NCBI RefSeq assembly: GCF_019654975.1
Contig: NZ_BPEW01000031.1
Span: forward strand, 1 to 53,969
Direction: 5' to 3'
DNA: 53,969 bases
From: Shewanella sp. c952
GTDB lineage: Bacteria > Pseudomonadota > Gammaproteobacteria > Enterobacterales > Shewanellaceae
Shown piece after piece: positions 24,319-33,017 of this stretch. The position numbers were made by a program, and so were the translations under genes. Numbering within the stretch: position 1 is the first letter of the stretch; every line of letters begins with the position of its first letter. A model generated the notes under the pieces. The model had not been told where the DNA came from and ran no database searches. It worked only from the letters and a program-made list of their open reading frames with translations.

Positions 24319-26109
24319 TTAATCGTTAAGCTTCAACACTGCTAAGAACGCTTCTTGTGGAACTTCAACGTTACCCACTTGCTTCATGCGTTTCTTGCCG
24401 TCTTTTTGCTTCTGCAGTAACTTCTTCTTTCGAGATACATCACCGCCGTAACACTTAGCAGTTACGTCTTTACGCATCGCCTTAATCGATGAGCGCGCAA
24501 TAACCTGGCTACCGACTGCGGCTTGAACTGCAATATCAAACATCTGACGTGGAATAAGCTCTTTCATCTTATTCACAAGTGCTAGACCTTTAGTACGGAT
24601 CAATCCTTTATGTATGATCATCGCCAACGCATCGACTCTGTCACCGTTAATAAGAATATCAAGGCGTACCATGTCAGCAGGTTCAAAGCGGATAAAGTTA
24701 TACTCTAACGATGCATAACCACGACTGGTTGATTTTAGACGATCAAAGAAGTCCATGACCACTTCAGCCATTGGCAATTCGTAAGTCAATGCGACTTGGT
24801 TACCATGGTAAACCAGGTTAGTTTGTACACCACGTTTTTCAACACACAGGGTAATAACGTTACCTAAGTATTCTTTTGGTACCAGAATATTAGTCTCTAC
24901 AATCGGCTCACGCATCTCTTCGATGTTATTAACCGCAGGTAGATCCGATGGGTTATCGACATAAATAGTCTCGCCACTGGTCTGGACGATTTCATACACA
25001 ACGGTAGGTGCTGTAGTAATAAGCTCTAGGTTATATTCACGCTCTAGACGCTCTTGAATGATCTCCATATGGAGCAGACCCAAGAAGCCAATACGGAAAC
25101 CAAAACCAAGTGCAGATGATGTTTCTGGCTCGAAAAACAATGAAGCATCATTCAAGCTCAGCTTGTTAAGCGCATCACGGAAGCTTTCGTAATCATCAGT
25201 CGAAATAGGGAATAAACCCGCGTAGACCTGTGGTTTCACTTTCTTAAAACCTGGTAATGGCTCAAGTGCGCCATGCTTTGCATGAGTCAGCGTATCACCT
25301 ACTGGTGCGCCGTGGATCTCTTTAATACCCGCGATAACAAAACCCACTTCGCCAGTTTTTAACTCTGGAGTATCAGTTTGTTTCGGGGTAAAGATCCCCA
25401 CACGGTCAGCAGTATGAGCCTGACCTGTAGACATAACTTTAAATTTGTCGCCCTTCTTTAGTACGCCATTTTTGATACGCACTAAAGATACAACGCCTAA
25501 GTAGCTATCAAACCAAGAGTCAATAATTAGCGCCTGCAGCGGCCCTTCTTCATCACCTTCAGGTGATGGAATTTGCTCAACAATAACTTCAAGCACATCT
25601 TTAATGCCGACACCAGTTTTGGCCGAGCAACGTACAGCATCTGCCGCTTCAATGCCTACAATATCTTCAATCTCTTCAGCAACACGATCAGGATCAGCCT
25701 GCGGCAGATCGATTTTGTTCAGAACAGGAACAACATCCATGTCCATCTCAAGAGCGGTATAACAGTTTGCTAGGGTTTGCGCTTCGACACCTTGGCCCGC
25801 GTCAACCACCAATAGCGCACCTTCACAAGCCGCTAAAGAACGTGATACTTCATAGGAAAAATCGACGTGACCAGGCGTATCAATAAAGTTAAGTTGGTAA
25901 GTCTCACCATCATTAGCTTTATAGTCCAAAGTAACACTTTGCGCTTTAATCGTAATACCACGCTCACGCTCAATGTCCATTGAGTCGAGAACCTGCGCGG
26001 CCATTTCGCGATCGGTTAAGCCACCGCATTCATGAATAAGGCGATCTGAGAGTGTTGATTTGCCGTGGTCAATATGGGCAATAATTGAAAAGTTTCTAAT
26101 ATGCTTCAT
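24319..26109 (-). CDS. lepA: Elongation factor 4 (back-translocating GTPase)
   Basis: A 596-residue translational GTPase that acts on stalled or misassembled ribosomes. MKHIRNFSIIAHIDHGKSTL (G1), DTPGHVDF (G3) and NKIDLPQADP (G4) are present. The unique LepA C-terminal domain ends with KAMRKDVTAKCYGGDVSRK and KKLLQKQKDGKKRMKQVG. The length matches E. coli LepA (599). It heads the lepA-lepB-rnc-era run. Confidence 0.98.
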   Translation of the reverse strand: MKHIRNFSIIAHIDHGKSTLSDRLIHECGGLTDREMAAQVLDSMDIERERGITIKAQSVTLDYKANDGETYQLNFIDTPGHVDFSYEVSRSLAACEGALLVVDAGQGVEAQTLANCYTALEMDMDVVPVLNKIDLPQADPDRVAEEIEDIVGIEAADAVRCSAKTGVGIKDVLEVIVEQIPSPEGDEEGPLQALIIDSWFDSYLGVVSLVRIKNGVLKKGDKFKVMSTGQAHTADRVGIFTPKQTDTPELKTGEVGFVIAGIKEIHGAPVGDTLTHAKHGALEPLPGFKKVKPQVYAGLFPISTDDYESFRDALNKLSLNDASLFFEPETSSALGFGFRIGFLGLLHMEIIQERLEREYNLELITTAPTVVYEIVQTSGETIYVDNPSDLPAVNNIEEMREPIVETNILVPKEYLGNVITLCVEKRGVQTNLVYHGNQVALTYELPMAEVVMDFFDRLKSTSRGYASLEYNFIRFEPADMVRLDILINGDRVDALAMIIHKGLIRTKGLALVNKMKELIPRQMFDIAVQAAVGSQVIARSSIKAMRKDVTAKCYGGDVSRKKKLLQKQKDGKKRMKQVGNVEVPQEAFLAVLKLND

Positions 26110-26241
26110 TATGCTGGGATGACTTAACTCGAAGTTGAAAAGAATTTTTAAGGTGCAGAATTGTACCCGATTGCGGCTTTAATACCAATTTTTATCATGC
26201 TTTTGAATTGGAAAGTTATGCCAGAGGCCAAGTATCTACGG

Positions 26242-26706
26242 TTACTGCGCTATATCTATGGGCTTACCAAGAGATTTTATAATGATTGGTTGTGCATTTT
26301 CTTCTAACGCTTTAGCAAATTTCTTTCCTAACGCCCAAGAAGCGACACCACCAACTAACGCAAAGGCAATCGACAACAAGTCTTGATTCACATCTAGGCC
26401 TACAGCTAATAAATTACCACTATAAGCACCGATGAAAAAACCAGCTAGAGGCAGGATATAAACCAACATAGCGGCTTTTAAAATAACGCTTTCAGGAAGA
26501 CCGAGCTTCAGGCGTTCTCCAGTTGCAAAAGCACGTTCAGTTTGAATAGAAAAACGCTGAACCTTTGATGAAAAGGCTTTAGCAACGGCAGAGGTACCGC
26601 AAGAATCACTACTGTCACAGTGATTACAAGCACTCTTCATCTCTACTTCTACAACGACCCAGCCAGAGTTGCTGTTAGCAACAACTTTGGCAACCTCTTC
26701 CATCAT
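26242..26706 (-). CDS. rseC: SoxR-reducing system / sigma-E factor RseC
   Basis: A 154-residue inner-membrane protein, the last gene of rpoE-rseABC. An N-terminal cytosolic cysteine cluster (CNHCDSSDSCG) precedes two membrane segments near residues 77-96 and 105-122. In relatives RseC contributes to re-reduction of the SoxR iron-sulfur cluster and has a minor positive effect on sigma-E. AAGG lies 9 bases upstream of the first of two adjacent ATG codons. Confidence 0.92.
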   Translation of the reverse strand: MMEEVAKVVANSNSGWVVVEVEMKSACNHCDSSDSCGTSAVAKAFSSKVQRFSIQTERAFATGERLKLGLPESVILKAAMLVYILPLAGFFIGAYSGNLLAVGLDVNQDLLSIAFALVGGVASWALGKKFAKALEENAQPIIIKSLGKPIDIAQ

Positions 26707-26720
26707 GGTATTAAACCTTA

Positions 26721-27653
26721 TTACTGCAACATAATGCTTTGAGCTATGCGGCTTAACGTTTCCGCAGGTACTTTACCTACAGCAACAACCTCGGCATTTC
26801 CTACACGTTCTGTCGCAAGCGATAAACCATTACGGGTAACCAGTTCATCTGGAAGCGGCGCGTCTCCTGCTTTAGCGACATAGACAGAGATGCTCGCAAG
26901 GCCATCGCTAATCGCAATGTACTCTACAGCTTCTTTACTACCGATTAATCGATGCTGGTCTTTTACCAGCACCTTAAAACCTTCAGGTAACCAGCCAAAC
27001 TTCCAATCTTCACCAACAGCGCGTTCAGATTGTGCCATTACTGCAGGCCATTCCTGCTTATGCGCCTCTTTCAGTATAGAGGGTACCTCTTCTAAAACTA
27101 ATAATTCGACCACCATAAGCTGCTCTAATAATTGCTTATCGTTATTAATCATGTCGAATCGCAGCGGCAAAAAGGTATCCATATCAAGCCAAACTTGGTA
27201 ACCATATCGATTATCATCATTTGGAATGATGCGGACCAACTGCCCCGGGCGTCCTGCTATTCTGCTTCGGCCACCTAAAACAAACTTGTAGCCAGCTTCT
27301 AGGTTAGAGATATCATCAGCGAAGGCTGCAGGAATAACCCCTTGAATACGTTTTGCGTGAACGCTGTAAGCCGGTTGGTCATGCTCAATAAAGGTCACCG
27401 TATTACCAACTCGAACCGCATTCTTAGGCGGCCCATTAAGGTGCTCTAGAAATGCCACCTCTTGATCTTGAACCTTGCCATGGATATAAACCAAAGGACG
27501 AATATGATCGGCTTGAATTTGTATTAGGGATATTTTGAATTCTTGTTCGCGCAGTGCTTGGCTCATATTTTCAAGCCAAGCTTTGGCGGGCATGTCTTCC
27601 CGCGCCATCGCAGGAAAACTCATGGCTAGAATAGCCAGTAGGATTAGACGCAA
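26721..27653 (-). CDS. rseB: Periplasmic sigma-E regulator RseB
   Basis: A 310-residue periplasmic sensor that binds the periplasmic part of RseA and shields it from DegS; lipopolysaccharide intermediates release it. It has a clear signal peptide (LILLAILAMSFPAMA, cleavage near residue 17) and the two MucB/RseB domains (GGRSRIAGRPGQLVRIIPND, YQVWLDMDTFLPLR, WLPEGFKV). The start is TTG at 27653, with AAGGAG five bases upstream. It follows rseA by 12 bases. Confidence 0.94.
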   Translation of the reverse strand: MRLILLAILAMSFPAMAREDMPAKAWLENMSQALREQEFKISLIQIQADHIRPLVYIHGKVQDQEVAFLEHLNGPPKNAVRVGNTVTFIEHDQPAYSVHAKRIQGVIPAAFADDISNLEAGYKFVLGGRSRIAGRPGQLVRIIPNDDNRYGYQVWLDMDTFLPLRFDMINNDKQLLEQLMVVELLVLEEVPSILKEAHKQEWPAVMAQSERAVGEDWKFGWLPEGFKVLVKDQHRLIGSKEAVEYIAISDGLASISVYVAKAGDAPLPDELVTRNGLSLATERVGNAEVVAVGKVPAETLSRIAQSIMLQ

Positions 27654-27665
27654 GCTAACTCCTTG

Positions 27666-28268
27666 TTACTGATTGACAGGTATTGTATCTACCTCTCTAT
27701 TGTCCTCTATAACCACACCATTATTCAATCTTTGTTGTAACATATGATCTTGAATGTAGGAGTTAATACGACGACGCTGATCAACGACTTGTTCGTTAGT
27801 ATAGCTCTGATTTTGCTGTACTGCGCCAGTCTGCAAGCTTACCGGTGATGCACTACCAATAAGTGGTCTAGTGTTCAAAACGGGTAAAGGAGAGTTGTCT
27901 AGCAAAGTCTCTTGGTTATAATTTTGTACACCAACCACGGCAACCATAGCGACGGTTGCTGCAATAGCATACTGACCAAATTGCTTAAACAGTGGCACAA
28001 CTTTACTTGAAGTAGGCTTTGTGGCTGCTTTAACAGTGGTTTGCTTAGGAGCTATAATCGCAGGCTCTTCATCAATCGCAGCCATGATGCTGGCACTAAG
28101 ATCGATAGATACTGTCTGCGGTAATTCACCGCGCATTGCATCACCAATCATATGATAATCACGCCACTGCTCATGTGAATCTGCGTCAGCTGCTAACTCA
28201 GCTAACGTTTGCTCGTCGAGTTCACCATCGACAGCTGCAGATACCCATTCCTGACCTAATTTATCCAT
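27666..28268 (-). CDS. rseA: Anti-sigma-E factor RseA
   Basis: A 200-residue single-pass membrane protein that holds RpoE inactive at the inner membrane and is cut by DegS and RseP under envelope stress. The N-terminal sigma-binding part shows LGQEWVSAAVDGELDEQTL and WRDYHMIGDAMRGELP. A membrane segment lies near residues 96-114 (YAIAATVAMVAVVGV). The periplasmic tail is rich in Q and N. It lies 26 bases after rpoE. Confidence 0.94.
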   Translation of the reverse strand: MDKLGQEWVSAAVDGELDEQTLAELAADADSHEQWRDYHMIGDAMRGELPQTVSIDLSASIMAAIDEEPAIIAPKQTTVKAATKPTSSKVVPLFKQFGQYAIAATVAMVAVVGVQNYNQETLLDNSPLPVLNTRPLIGSASPVSLQTGAVQQNQSYTNEQVVDQRRRINSYIQDHMLQQRLNNGVVIEDNREVDTIPVNQ

Positions 28269-28294
28269 TGTTCACCTATCTTTGTTCAAGGGTG

Positions 28295-28873
28295 CTAGCG
28301 TTCTAGCAACGGCTTAAGCTTTTTATCAATCGCCTCACGTGCTCTGAAGATCCGTGATCTTACAGTTCCGACGGGGCAATCCATGACATTAGCAATCTCT
28401 TCGTAACTCATACCATCAAGTTCTCTTAGTGAGATTGCCATCTTCAATTCTTCTGGCAATGTGTCTAAAGTGTCGAAAACGACCTTTTGAATCTCTTCTG
28501 ACAAAACGAGTCGCTCCGGAGATGCAAACTCCTTTAACGCATCGCTGCCATCATAGTATTCAGCTTCTTCAGCATCGACATCATTAGCGGGCGCTCTACG
28601 CCCTTGTGCGACCAGATGATTCTTTGCAGTATTAACTGCAATGCGATACAACCACGTGTAAAACGCACTTTCGCCCCTAAAGTTCGGTAACGCTCGATAT
28701 GCTTTTATAAAAGCTTCTTGCGACACATCTGCAACGTCGGCCTGATTTCGTACATAACGCGATATCAGATTCGCGACCTTGTTTTGATATTTTTGCACTA
28801 AAAGGTTAAAAGCGTTCTTATCGCCACGCTGTACGCGCTCAACTAATTGTTGATCACTTATTTGTCCACTCAT
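28295..28873 (-). CDS. rpoE: Extracytoplasmic sigma factor RpoE (sigma-E)
   Basis: A 192-residue ECF sigma factor for the envelope-stress regulon. Region 2 is visible in NLISRYVRNQADVADVSQEA and FRGESAFYTWLYRIAVNTAK; region 4 in LPEELKMAISLRELDGMSYE and MDCPVGTVRSRIFRARE. The length equals E. coli RpoE (191). It heads rpoE-rseA-rseB-rseC and is divergent from nadB, as in E. coli. A sigma-E-like promoter lies about 60 bases upstream, which suggests self-activation. Confidence 0.98.
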   Translation of the reverse strand: MSGQISDQQLVERVQRGDKNAFNLLVQKYQNKVANLISRYVRNQADVADVSQEAFIKAYRALPNFRGESAFYTWLYRIAVNTAKNHLVAQGRRAPANDVDAEEAEYYDGSDALKEFASPERLVLSEEIQKVVFDTLDTLPEELKMAISLRELDGMSYEEIANVMDCPVGTVRSRIFRAREAIDKKLKPLLER

Positions 28874-29303
28874 CCGAGCCGACTACTCCTAAATCTAATA
28901 CTGATTTCTCAGCCGCTCGAATCATATTCACTTATGTAGACTAGCGAGTTTCAAAAAAGTTCTATAAAAATGTGCAAATATGTCATTTTCTTTTTTGGGG
29001 AGACAAACTTTGCAAAGCTGATCACCTGAAAACATACTTATATAACACACCAAAACGCTGTTCATCTGCGCCAATTTTTTGCTCGTTGAATTAATCAGAA
29101 CAAAAAACCTCTGAATCATCCTGTTTCATCGCATTGTATTTCACGATAAAAGCAGGCTTAGGGACCGCAGTGTTTGCCAATAGCACTGCACAATATTTAA
29201 AGCGAAAATAGATCCAACAAGCAATATGCCAGCTTGATAAGTATCCATAAACAGCATCTTGGTTTAACATAGTCCGAATTCCCAGATGACTCTATGATAC
29301 CTG
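28874..29303. other. Divergent intergenic region rpoE / nadB
   Basis: A 430-bp AT-rich spacer that holds the sigma-E-type rpoE promoter at 28936-28962 and, toward nadB, an unassigned promoter. A 63-codon minus frame at 28928-29119 ends upstream of the predicted rpoE transcription start and is not supported as a gene. Confidence 0.5.
28936..28962 (-). promoter_or_regulatory. Sigma-E-type promoter of rpoE
   Basis: On the minus strand GAACTT (28957-28962) is followed by 15 bases and GTCTAC (28936-28941). This fits the sigma-E consensus GGAACTT with TCTRA-like -10. The predicted start near 28930 leaves a 57-base leader before rpoE. Confidence 0.65.
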
Positions 29304-30914
29304 ATGAAACAAGTAGTTGAACACCAATCTGATATTTTGGTTATTGGTAGTGGTGCTGCGGGGCTAACCCTTGCACTGCATCTCGCTGAAAAATCAAAAG
29401 TTATTTTACTTTCCAAAGGTCCTTTAAGCGAGGGTTCAACCTATTACGCTCAGGGTGGTATAGCCTCAGTTTTCGACGAAGAGGACACAATTGAGTCCCA
29501 TGTCGCCGATACATTAGTCGCTGGAGCAGGGCTTTGTGACGAGCCTGTGGTCAAGTTTACTGCCGAAAATGCTCGAGCATCGATGCAATGGCTGATTGAT
29601 TGCGGCGTTGCTTTCGACAAAGAAGAAACCGCGGATGGCAGCGTTGAAGATGCGCCTTATCACTTAACACGTGAAGGTGGTCATAGTCATCGCCGGATAC
29701 TGCACGCTGCGGATGCAACGGGTAAAGAGGTACAAGTTACCCTGCAAGAGCGAGCCAGCCGCCACCCAAATATCCGAGTCCTTGAACGTTACAATGCTAT
29801 CGACCTGATTACGACTCGTAAGTTAGACAGACCAGGTAACCGTGTACAAGGTGCCTATGTCTGGAATCGAGATTTAGAGCAAGTCGAAACAGTAAAAGCA
29901 CGCTTTGTAGCGTTAGCAACAGGCGGTAGCTCAAAAGTTTATCAATACACATCCAATCCAGATGTTGCTTCAGGTGACGGCATCGCCATGGCTTGGCGTT
30001 CTGGCTGCCGGGTTGCCAATATGGAGTTTAATCAATTCCACCCAACCTGCCTATATCATGCTGATGCACGTAACTTTTTGCTGACCGAAGCACTCAGGGG
30101 AGAAGGTGCATTTTTGCGTCGCCCTGATGGCAGCCGTTTTATGCCAGAGTTTGATGACAGAGCAGAATTGGCACCTCGTGATATCGTCGCTAGAGCAATT
30201 GATTATGAGATGAAGCGTTTAGGTTCTGATTGTGTCTATTTGGATATCACTCACAAACCTGCAGATTTCATCATTAAGCATTTCCCTACCATTCATAAAC
30301 GCTGTTTAGAGTTCGGTATTGATATCACCACCGACCCAATCCCTGTCGTACCAGCTGCCCACTATACTTGCGGCGGAGTCATGACGGACCTGCATGGACA
30401 AACCGACCTCAATGGCTTGTACGCTATTGGCGAAGTTGCATACACCGGACTTCATGGCGCGAACCGTTTAGCCAGTAATTCACTGCTAGAGTGTTTAGTA
30501 TTTGCTAGAGCTGCTGCAGAAGATATTGAAAGCCAACTCGGTAAAATCCCCATGCCAGGAACATTGCCAGCTTGGGATGAAAGCCAAGTTTCAAACTCAG
30601 ATGAAGAGGTAGTAATCGCCCATAACTGGCACGAATTACGCCTATTTATGTGGGATTATGTTGGCATTGTTCGTTCTGATAAACGTTTAGAGCGTGCTTT
30701 AAGACGCTGCGTGATGTTACAGCAAGAGATCCAAGAATATTACAGTAACTTTAGAGTCAGTAATAACCTGCTAGAGCTACGTAATTTGGTGCAAGTCGCA
30801 GAGCTCATTATTCGCTGTGCAATGGAGCGAAAAGAGAGTCGCGGGCTGCATTACAACATTGATCACCCTGAGAAAGAAGCATCACCTAAGCCGACAATAT
30901 TACAACCTAAGTAA
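29304..30914 (+). CDS. nadB: L-aspartate oxidase
   Basis: A 536-residue FAD enzyme that oxidises L-aspartate to iminoaspartate, the first step of NAD synthesis. The FAD dinucleotide fold is DILVIGSGAAGLTLALHLAE; substrate-side segments are HTREGGHSHRR (as LTREGGHSHRRILHA), EFNQFHPTCL, PAAHYTCGGV and GLHGANRLASNSLLEC. It belongs to the succinate dehydrogenase / fumarate reductase flavoprotein superfamily; the length matches E. coli NadB (540). It converges on ygfX with six bases between the two stop codons and no visible terminator. Confidence 0.97.
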   Translation: MKQVVEHQSDILVIGSGAAGLTLALHLAEKSKVILLSKGPLSEGSTYYAQGGIASVFDEEDTIESHVADTLVAGAGLCDEPVVKFTAENARASMQWLIDCGVAFDKEETADGSVEDAPYHLTREGGHSHRRILHAADATGKEVQVTLQERASRHPNIRVLERYNAIDLITTRKLDRPGNRVQGAYVWNRDLEQVETVKARFVALATGGSSKVYQYTSNPDVASGDGIAMAWRSGCRVANMEFNQFHPTCLYHADARNFLLTEALRGEGAFLRRPDGSRFMPEFDDRAELAPRDIVARAIDYEMKRLGSDCVYLDITHKPADFIIKHFPTIHKRCLEFGIDITTDPIPVVPAAHYTCGGVMTDLHGQTDLNGLYAIGEVAYTGLHGANRLASNSLLECLVFARAAAEDIESQLGKIPMPGTLPAWDESQVSNSDEEVVIAHNWHELRLFMWDYVGIVRSDKRLERALRRCVMLQQEIQEYYSNFRVSNNLLELRNLVQVAELIIRCAMERKESRGLHYNIDHPEKEASPKPTILQPK

Positions 30915-30920
30915 TTGGTT

Positions 30921-31352
30921 TTAACTGTCTGAGTGAAGCCTATTTCGATAAGATAGCAGCAGTAAACGACACAGATGACGGTAATTTGTGTCGTTTAACA
31001 TGTCCGCCCAAACCACCAGCCTTTTTTCCTCACTGCCACTCTGAATATCAAAAACTACCGCAAAAGGTGTCACTATCGGCCTTCCCTTGATCACAAAGCA
31101 CTGCTGATTTAACCGCACATTGCCATCTGCAGAGAGTATGAACTGACGAGACCAATATCTAAGCTGCCAAAACTGCCAAGCGAAAAAACCACAACATAGT
31201 GCAAAGATGAGCGCTTTACTAACCAGGTAGACTAATGATTCGGAATAAGGCCAGATCAAAAAGGAAGTTAAACAGATGGCAGCCACAACGGCCAACGAAA
31301 GCCGTTGACCGAAAGAGCTATAGAGACTAAAACTATGCTGCTGGGCGGCCAC
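30921..31352 (-). CDS. ygfX: YgfX (CptA) family membrane protein
   Basis: A 143-residue protein with two membrane segments (about residues 18-35 and 43-60) and a soluble C-terminal part. It sits in the sdhE-ygfX pair as in E. coli, where YgfX is described as a membrane partner of SdhE and as an inhibitor of MreB and FtsZ. LRYWSRQFILSADGNVRL and the QQCFVIKGRPIVTPF segment fit the family. The GTG start at 31352 lies inside sdhE, overlapping it by 20 bases, so translation is probably coupled. The toxin label is debated; I assign the family, not the activity. Confidence 0.82.
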   Translation of the reverse strand: MAAQQHSFSLYSSFGQRLSLAVVAAICLTSFLIWPYSESLVYLVSKALIFALCCGFFAWQFWQLRYWSRQFILSADGNVRLNQQCFVIKGRPIVTPFAVVFDIQSGSEEKRLVVWADMLNDTNYRHLCRLLLLSYRNRLHSDS

Positions 31353-31596
31353 GAACTCTTATTATCATCTCTGCAAATTGAGGATTTTTACAGACTTCAT
31401 GCCCCATAAACCAAGCAAACAATTCAGGGTCTTCACATTCAAGCAGCTTAACAAAAACCGCTTTGTCAGTGTTCGACATCGCTTCATAATGTTTTTCAAC
31501 AAAAGGCTGAAACAACACATCAAGCTCTAACATGCCTCGACGACAAGCCCACCTTACTCTTGCGATTTTCATGGGTTCTGGCATTGATTCCGACAA
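31333..31596 (-). CDS. sdhE: FAD assembly factor SdhE
   Basis: An 87-residue helical protein that promotes covalent FAD attachment to SdhA and FrdA. The conserved RGM(L/R)ELD motif is present as CRRGMLELDVLFQPF, and LLECEDPELFAWFMGH fits the family. TTG at 31596 is the preferred start: GGAG lies 8 bases upstream and the length then equals E. coli SdhE (88). An internal ATG five codons later is less well placed. It overlaps ygfX. Confidence 0.92.
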   Translation of the reverse strand: MSESMPEPMKIARVRWACRRGMLELDVLFQPFVEKHYEAMSNTDKAVFVKLLECEDPELFAWFMGHEVCKNPQFAEMIIRVRGRPAA

Positions 31597-31666
31597 GTTT
31601 ATTACTCCAATCTTTTACAGTGGCGCTAGTGTATACCCAAATGAGCTTTACTAGCAAAACATGTGA

Positions 31667-32575
31667 TTATAGCTGCTTAACTTTTACATCATTACCGGCA
31701 AAGAGTTCAGAAAAGTCAGTATTCAATAGGCGCTTTACCGCAGGATGCTGGATCATGCGTTCAGCAAACATCACATGATAAACCTCTTTAACCTCGGTCG
31801 TTTCCCCAAGCAACATCATTCCACGGTCTAAGATATCTTGCTTATAAATAGACGGTGCTACAAATATCCCCTGCTTAAAAAAACCAAATGACTTCATCAT
31901 CGCTGCGTCATCAAACTCACCAAGAATACTGATATTGAGGTTTTTCTCGTCAAACCAACGAACCAACTGTTGCCCTAACGATGTCCCTCGACTGGGGATC
32001 AGTAACTTTCCTTGCTCTAAGCACTCAGGAAATGGCTTTGAGTAAGTTTCTGACGAGAAGAAAGCAATACCACTCTCTCCCAGTTGTTTAGATAAGATCT
32101 CAGGATACTTGAGGCTTTCACCGGCACAGTCAGACAAAATCATATCTAACTTATGCCCACGAAGTCGCTCCATTAAGCTTTCATGAGTTGCCTCATAGCA
32201 TGCCAAATGCATCGAACCATCACTTGGGACTACAGACAATAACACGCGGCTAGTGAGTGCCTTTGAAAGTGCTGCAGCAATACCCACCTCAAACAGAATA
32301 TTTTCATCTTTTTGGTAGTTAAGCAGATCAAGCATTTCATAGCTTAGGCTAAACATCTTGTCTGCGTACCGAAATACTAATTCACCCAGCTCTGTAGGCT
32401 CAAGAGACCGGCCAACACGCTTGAATAAACTTCCCTTTAGACTCCCTTCCAGCACTCGAATCTGGCCGGTCACGGTTTGCGGCGTTAAGCATAACGCCTC
32501 AGCCGCTTTAGCCACTGAGCCTTTTTTTTGGATCATCCAAAAATAATAGAGGTGATTATAATTAAGGTTTGCCAT
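31667..32575 (-). CDS. nhaR: LysR-type activator of nhaA, NhaR
   Basis: A 302-residue LysR regulator. The N-terminal winged helix reads NYNHLYYFWMIQKKGSVAKA and LCLTPQTVTGQIRVLE, a signature of NhaR rather than of other LysR proteins. The effector domain follows (PEILSKQLGESGIAFFSSE, TSLGQQLVRWFDEKNL). In E. coli NhaR senses Na+ and activates nhaA. Here it lies just downstream of the nhaA unit, separated by a terminator. Confidence 0.92.
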   Translation of the reverse strand: MANLNYNHLYYFWMIQKKGSVAKAAEALCLTPQTVTGQIRVLEGSLKGSLFKRVGRSLEPTELGELVFRYADKMFSLSYEMLDLLNYQKDENILFEVGIAAALSKALTSRVLLSVVPSDGSMHLACYEATHESLMERLRGHKLDMILSDCAGESLKYPEILSKQLGESGIAFFSSETYSKPFPECLEQGKLLIPSRGTSLGQQLVRWFDEKNLNISILGEFDDAAMMKSFGFFKQGIFVAPSIYKQDILDRGMMLLGETTEVKEVYHVMFAERMIQHPAVKRLLNTDFSELFAGNDVKVKQL

Positions 32576-32600
32576 CTAAAAGTGCCGTTGTTGATATAAA

Positions 32601-32626
32601 AAGGGCTAGCACCAGTGCTAGCCCTT
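32601..32626 (-). terminator. Terminator of the nhaA unit
   Basis: An 11-bp perfect stem AAGGGCTAGCA/TGCTAGCCCTT with loop CCAG, followed on the minus strand by TTTTT. It lies 8 bases past the stop of the small secreted-protein gene. Confidence 0.88.
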
Positions 32627-32633
32627 AAGGAAA

Positions 32634-33017
32634 TTACTTCAGACGCTGACAATCCATTAGACTGAACATTGCGGTAGTAAGGTCATCAGTGGTTTCGATT
32701 TTGCCTACTTTAAACGCCTCCGCCAAGCCAGATACCAGTGCATCACGGTCAGGAATTCGGTTCTGACAGAAGGTACGATTCGCTTCTTGGAAGCGCTTGC
32801 CACCTCGATACTTCAACGCTCGAGACTCATAATCATTAGACTCTAAACGCTCGCCAACTGCGGCCCCTTTATACATAAGCGCGCCATCAACAATACCTTC
32901 TAGATAGTTCTGACAATGTGCATCATTGATATCTAAGTTACACGCTTCAATCTGTGAAGCGGAAGCGGTCGCAGTAAAACCTAAACCCAGTACCAACGCT
33001 ATTAGTGCAATTCTCAT
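32634..33017 (-). CDS. Secreted small protein, possibly Rap1a/Tai-like
   Basis: A 127-residue exported protein. The signal peptide is MRIALIALVLGLGFTATASA, so the mature chain has about 107 residues. It keeps four cysteines (in EACNLD, AHCQNYLEG, TFCQNRIP and MDCQR) that could form two disulfides. The spacing HCQNYLEGIVDGALM ... FCQNRIPDRDALVSGLAEAF recalls the Rap1a/Tai immunity-protein fold, a tentative match by eye. Its ATG overlaps the nhaA stop (ATGA), so it is translationally coupled to nhaA. No effector gene is nearby, which argues against an immunity role; a periplasmic function tied to Na+ stress is possible. Confidence 0.7.
   Translation of the reverse strand: MRIALIALVLGLGFTATASASQIEACNLDINDAHCQNYLEGIVDGALMYKGAAVGERLESNDYESRALKYRGGKRFQEANRTFCQNRIPDRDALVSGLAEAFKVGKIETTDDLTTAMFSLMDCQRLK

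Noticed and set aside
28928..29119. 63-codon frame upstream of rpoE as an rseD-like leader gene
   Set aside because: It lies upstream of the sigma-E-type promoter and its 3' end abuts the predicted transcription start, so it is not in the rpoE leader; it has no convincing homology.
31333..31352. Frameshift between sdhE and ygfX
   Set aside because: Both frames are complete with known family ends; the 20-bp overlap is the normal coupled arrangement.
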